NCBI RefSeq assembly: GCF_030381805.1
Contig: NZ_JAUDRH010000013.1
Coordinates: 1 to 64,000 of the forward strand
Length of the DNA: 64,000 bases
Reading direction: 5' to 3'
From: Chlorogloeopsis sp. ULAP01
GTDB lineage: Bacteria; Cyanobacteriota; Cyanobacteriia; Cyanobacteriales; Nostocaceae
Below, one piece after another: positions 61,121 through 64,000 of this stretch (position 1 is the stretch's first letter; the number at the start of each line of letters is the position of its first letter). A model generated the notes under the pieces. That model was not told the origin of the DNA, did no database searches, and worked only from the letters and a program-made list of their open reading frames with translations. The position numbers and the translations under genes are program-made.

Positions 61121-61135
61121 TCAATAATTTATTGG

Positions 61136-61207
61136 CTAGTAGGAGCGGGTTTGTTACAGAGCTTTTATCGTCAAAAAGAGATTTTTGTTAAAACCCGCTT
61201 GCACTCT
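61136..61207. repeat. Inverted-repeat element, copy C
   Basis: AGTAGGAGCGGGTTTGTTAC at the left mirrors GTTAAAACCCGCTTGCACTC at the right. Third copy of the element seen at 47475 and 53814. It may end the clpS-DUF2103 transcript. Heptamer repeats (CCATTAGCTATTAGC) follow to 61255. Confidence 0.75.
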
Positions 61208-61292
61208 AGGTTAATTGTTCATTGCCATTAACCATTAGCTATTAGCCATTAGCGACTAATTTAGAAACGCTTCGGAACCGAAGCATCTGTAC

Positions 61293-61613
61293 CTACTCCT
61301 GAACATGCCGTACAGCAAACTTGTGTAGGGGCAGACTGACAATACAAGAAAATGTTAAAAAATATGATAAAGCAGTGGTGATTCTTAAAGTCATATGTAT
61401 TGCTTCCCAATGCGGTAAAGCAATTTTTTCTATACCAAAAGCAATACAGTAAACTAGCCAGTATGAGAAGCTCATTCTAAACAATATTTGTTCTGTGATT
61501 TCAGCTTCATCATTTTGTTGTTTGTTATTCCACAGTAAAGCCAAACCAAGAATACAAGCTACACATGAAACAGCAACTACAAAATCATGACAAAGAAAAC
61601 TCACTAAATACAT
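61293..61613 (-). CDS. Small integral membrane protein
   Basis: 106 residues with three likely helices (about 5-27, 45-65 and 75-97) and a charged loop NNKQQNDEAEITEQ between the first two. No family is recognised. No strong ribosome-binding site precedes the ATG. Its hydrophobic periodicity and membrane layout make it more likely real than not. Confidence 0.5.
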   Translation of the reverse strand: MYLVSFLCHDFVVAVSCVACILGLALLWNNKQQNDEAEITEQILFRMSFSYWLVYCIAFGIEKIALPHWEAIHMTLRITTALSYFLTFSCIVSLPLHKFAVRHVQE

Positions 61614-62106
61614 TTGTGCTGATCCCCAAAGTTTTCCATTGCAAGAATCAGTCTAAAGGAATATTTATTCCAGTTAAGCAAATAGTTACAAACTGAAATA
61701 GATTACAGCAAAAAATGTAAATAAATACTACAAATTTATAAATTTAGTTATAGAATTCAGAATAGTAGCACAATAAACCGTCAGCAGTCTGCTAACACCA
61801 ATTTAAAATAGGATAATTCATTACTCAGTTTATAAATAGACAATACACATATCTTGCACCTCACCTTGAACACCCTTGTACAAAAGTACAAGTCTTATAG
61901 CCAAAGTCCGTTGAAACGGACTAGAAGATATGTCTAGTAAGCTAAAGCTTTTAGCCCTTGAAATTTATTTTTTGGCGGTCGAAAAATAGGTGCAAAATAT
62001 AACAATACAAATTGATGTGCCTTCTGCCAAACAACCAAAACTTGGAAAGTTTTTGCAGTTTCTCTTCTGATTATCAATCTTAAATCCTGCTTTTGGCTTC
62101 AGAATT
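61614..62106. other. Intergenic spacer with one short palindrome
   Basis: About 490 bp, AT-rich. AGTCCGTT-GA-AACGGACT at 61905-61922 is a perfect 8-base palindromic pair, probably a degenerate dispersed repeat. The 66-codon leftward frame at 61965-62165 overlaps the next gene and is not accepted. Confidence 0.45.
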
Positions 62107-64000
62107 TTATTCATTTTTACTAATCTCCAAAATGCTACTGGCAGCTTGGTACAAAGATGCCACATTTAAGCCATCTGTTGGATACTCAACTACAGCAAAG
62201 TTACATATAGCTTGATATCGAGTTCCATCGGCAGCTATGAATATTTGTTGGCGGAGGGTAGTTAAAACATCCGAGAGGCGATCGCTCATTTCAGCCTTTG
62301 TTAAACCTGATATGCCCACCACAAATTCTCCATTTCCCCAGTAACCCACAACTTCGCCGCCACGAAATGTAGATTGAAAAAGGCGGCCCCATTTTTGTAA
62401 TACCTGATTACCTGCTTCGTGACCATACTGAATATTTATTTGTCGTAAGTCAGCTACGCTGAATATTGCCAGGCAAACCAACTGACTGTGTGTTTGGGCA
62501 TGGATAATGAACTGTTGCAAATCTCGATCAGATTGAGGCTGATTTGCAACTCCTGTGATCAAGTCTTTGGTATAGAAAGCTTGTAATAAGCGAGCGCGTT
62601 CTAAGCGATGAGTAATCCGTGCTAACAATTCTGCACCTACTACGGGTTTGACAACATAATCATCAGCACCAGCAGCAAACACCTGTTGTACCGTTTCCAT
62701 CTCCCGATGAGCAGTGAGAAACAAAATTGGTAATTCCTGCCAATTGGGATCGGTACGAACTGCCTGACAAAGCTCAATGCCACTCAATTGAGGCATATTC
62801 ACATCTAAAATTAACAAATCCGGCATGACAGCTTGGAGTACTTCCCAAAAATGTAATGGATCTTCTAGTTCTGTCATCCTGATACCCCAAGGTTCTAACA
62901 TCGGGCGCAGTATCTCTAGCATTACTGGATCGTCATCTACAACCAGTACATTTATTACTTGGGAACGGCTGCGCTGTAATATCTGTAATGCAGTATTCCA
63001 AATTTGAGTAGCTGTGGCGGGTTTAGCCAGAAATCCCCGTGCTCCAGCACGAGCTACTGTGACGCGATCTACCAATCCATCAACAGCAGCAAGCACTAGT
63101 ACCGCCAGAGGTGGAGTACGATTGGCTAAGTCTAATAGTAATGCCAAACTTTCTTCTCGCCACCCCGCCTCATCTATACTTAGTACTACCAAATCGGGTG
63201 ATGTATTTTGTAGATAGTGTTTAGCATCCTCTAATTTAGTAATTTGTTTCCAGTAAATATCCCCAGTCTGTACTAATTTTTGCAATTGTGCGCCTAATTG
63301 CAGATCGGGATCGATGAGCAGTAAACGGGCATCAGGAAGGGGAGGGAGTGGAGCAGATAGGGGAGATGGGGAAGATGGGGAAGAATTTACTCTTATTACT
63401 CCCTCAACTCGTTGTCCGCTTGTCCCCTTGTCCTCTTTCCCCTGTTTTTTCAGATTTAATAAGTTGTCTAACTTCTCTATGAGTGATATTAACTGACGTT
63501 GTTGGGCTGCTGATAACTTACTATCCCCTTCTAGAATCCTTTCTATTTCTCGCGCCGTCTGGGTACCAGTTTCTTTGCCAAACATTCCCAACACACCAGC
63601 TAGTTTGTGTGCTGCTCGCCCCGCAGACTGGTGTAAATCAGAACCTAATTTTCCAGTGTGCAACTCTCCTGCGGCTTGTTGCAGTACTTGTATTCGTTCT
63701 GCCATTAGTTCTTGATACTGGTTCCACATCCCACTCATCGCTTGATTGAACTGCTGTTCAACATTTGGATTGAAAATTTTGGTTGGGGAGTTTGAGATTT
63801 GAGATTTTTCCTGAGAATGTGATTTTAGCCGATATCCTACACCGTAGACATTTTCAATCCAGTCTGATGCTCCTGCTGCTTTTAACTTTTGCCGCAAACC
63901 TTTAATGTGCGACTTTACACTTTCTTCTTGAGGAGGATCGTCAAATGTCCACAGATGCTCGATGATATCACCCCGACTATAAACTCGTGCTGGATTCCTC
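62107..64000 (-). CDS. Multidomain response regulator, 5' end beyond the window
   Basis: The frame is open to the right edge, so the gene starts outside. In order of translation: the OmpR-type winged helix (EESVKSHIKGLRQKLKAAGA, GVGYRL); an HPt-like helix bundle with His in GRAAHKLAGVLGMFG; a low-complexity repeat-derived linker; a degenerate receiver (LLLIDPDLQLG, VLSIDEAG); an intact receiver (VLVVDDDPVML, LILDVNMPQLSG, VVKPV); and a GGDEF-like domain whose signature is changed to WGNGEF, so cyclase activity is unlikely. A first receiver probably precedes it outside the window. It is a typical cyanobacterial PatA/Rcp-type integrator. Confidence 0.9.
   Translation of the reverse strand, partial: RNPARVYSRGDIIEHLWTFDDPPQEESVKSHIKGLRQKLKAAGASDWIENVYGVGYRLKSHSQEKSQISNSPTKIFNPNVEQQFNQAMSGMWNQYQELMAERIQVLQQAAGELHTGKLGSDLHQSAGRAAHKLAGVLGMFGKETGTQTAREIERILEGDSKLSAAQQRQLISLIEKLDNLLNLKKQGKEDKGTSGQRVEGVIRVNSSPSSPSPLSAPLPPLPDARLLLIDPDLQLGAQLQKLVQTGDIYWKQITKLEDAKHYLQNTSPDLVVLSIDEAGWREESLALLLDLANRTPPLAVLVLAAVDGLVDRVTVARAGARGFLAKPATATQIWNTALQILQRSRSQVINVLVVDDDPVMLEILRPMLEPWGIRMTELEDPLHFWEVLQAVMPDLLILDVNMPQLSGIELCQAVRTDPNWQELPILFLTAHREMETVQQVFAAGADDYVVKPVVGAELLARITHRLERARLLQAFYTKDLITGVANQPQSDRDLQQFIIHAQTHSQLVCLAIFSVADLRQINIQYGHEAGNQVLQKWGRLFQSTFRGGEVVGYWGNGEFVVGISGLTKAEMSDRLSDVLTTLRQQIFIAADGTRYQAICNFAVVEYPTDGLNVASLYQAASSILEISKNE
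63320..63450. repeat. Dispersed repeat inserted in the response regulator gene
   Basis: Purine-rich then pyrimidine-rich segment sharing a 26-bp exact core (63375-63400) with the insertion in ggt. Here the host gene is on the opposite strand, so the same DNA is translated from the other strand into a Ser/Pro-rich linker between HPt and receiver domains. Confidence 0.82.

Overview
The window comes from a filamentous, heterocyst-forming cyanobacterium (Nostocales). The evidence is frequent HIP1 octamers (GCGATCGC) across genes and spacers, AT-rich spacers with tandem heptamer repeats and small palindromic repeats, and gene types typical of this order: a DevBCA exporter, heterocyst-glycolipid-type PUFA-synthase-like polyketide synthases, XisH/XisI, DUF1802, DUF2103, ClpS and large PAS kinases. 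No rRNA gene, tRNA gene or CRISPR array was seen. The species cannot be named from the sequence alone.

Region 1 (1-2000) holds a divergent pair of small conserved genes (coiled coil/winged helix and zinc ribbon) and a spacer with nothing recognisable. Region 2 (2024-25122) is one long leftward array: response regulator, DevB-DevC-DevA exporter, a PUFA-synthase/HglE-D-C-like megasynthase (KS-MAT-ACP-ACP with half a KR, then KR-DH, then a catalytically dead KS with an AT), a PfaD-type enoyl reductase, a free ACP, a KS-AT-ACP-thioesterase PKS, a type III PKS and a parvulin-like protein. It looks like a complete make-and-export locus for a long-chain lipid, perhaps a resorcinol or pyrone phenolic lipid. 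It ends in a thioesterase and a type III PKS where canonical heterocyst glycolipid synthesis uses an HglB-type reductase.

Region 3 (25984-30298) has a hybrid PAS histidine kinase, an intact xisI and a broken xisH. Region 4 (30529-45092) is a second accessory island. It carries hopanoid side-chain genes (hpnI, hpnJ, hpnK), a 2OG-Fe(II) oxygenase, a ferritin-like putative di-iron protein and an arginine amidinotransferase, followed by a phosphonate pathway (nucleotidyltransferase, PEP mutase-cytidylyltransferase fusion, phosphonopyruvate decarboxylase, AEP aminotransferase) and gamma-glutamyltransferase. Together they suggest a hopanoid carrying an aminocyclitol ether, possibly guanidinylated, next to a 2-aminoethylphosphonate supply line. 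A dead toxin-antitoxin pair sits inside the island.

Region 5 (45338-64000) is mostly core genes (alpha/beta hydrolase, aroE, argD, potassium channel, histidine kinase, ureohydrolase, FAD oxidoreductase, clpS, DUF2103) mixed with decayed aldo/keto reductase fragments, three copies of an inverted-repeat element, structured spacers, and a multidomain response regulator that runs off the right edge. A dispersed repeat is inserted in frame in two unrelated proteins, gamma-glutamyltransferase and the terminal response regulator.
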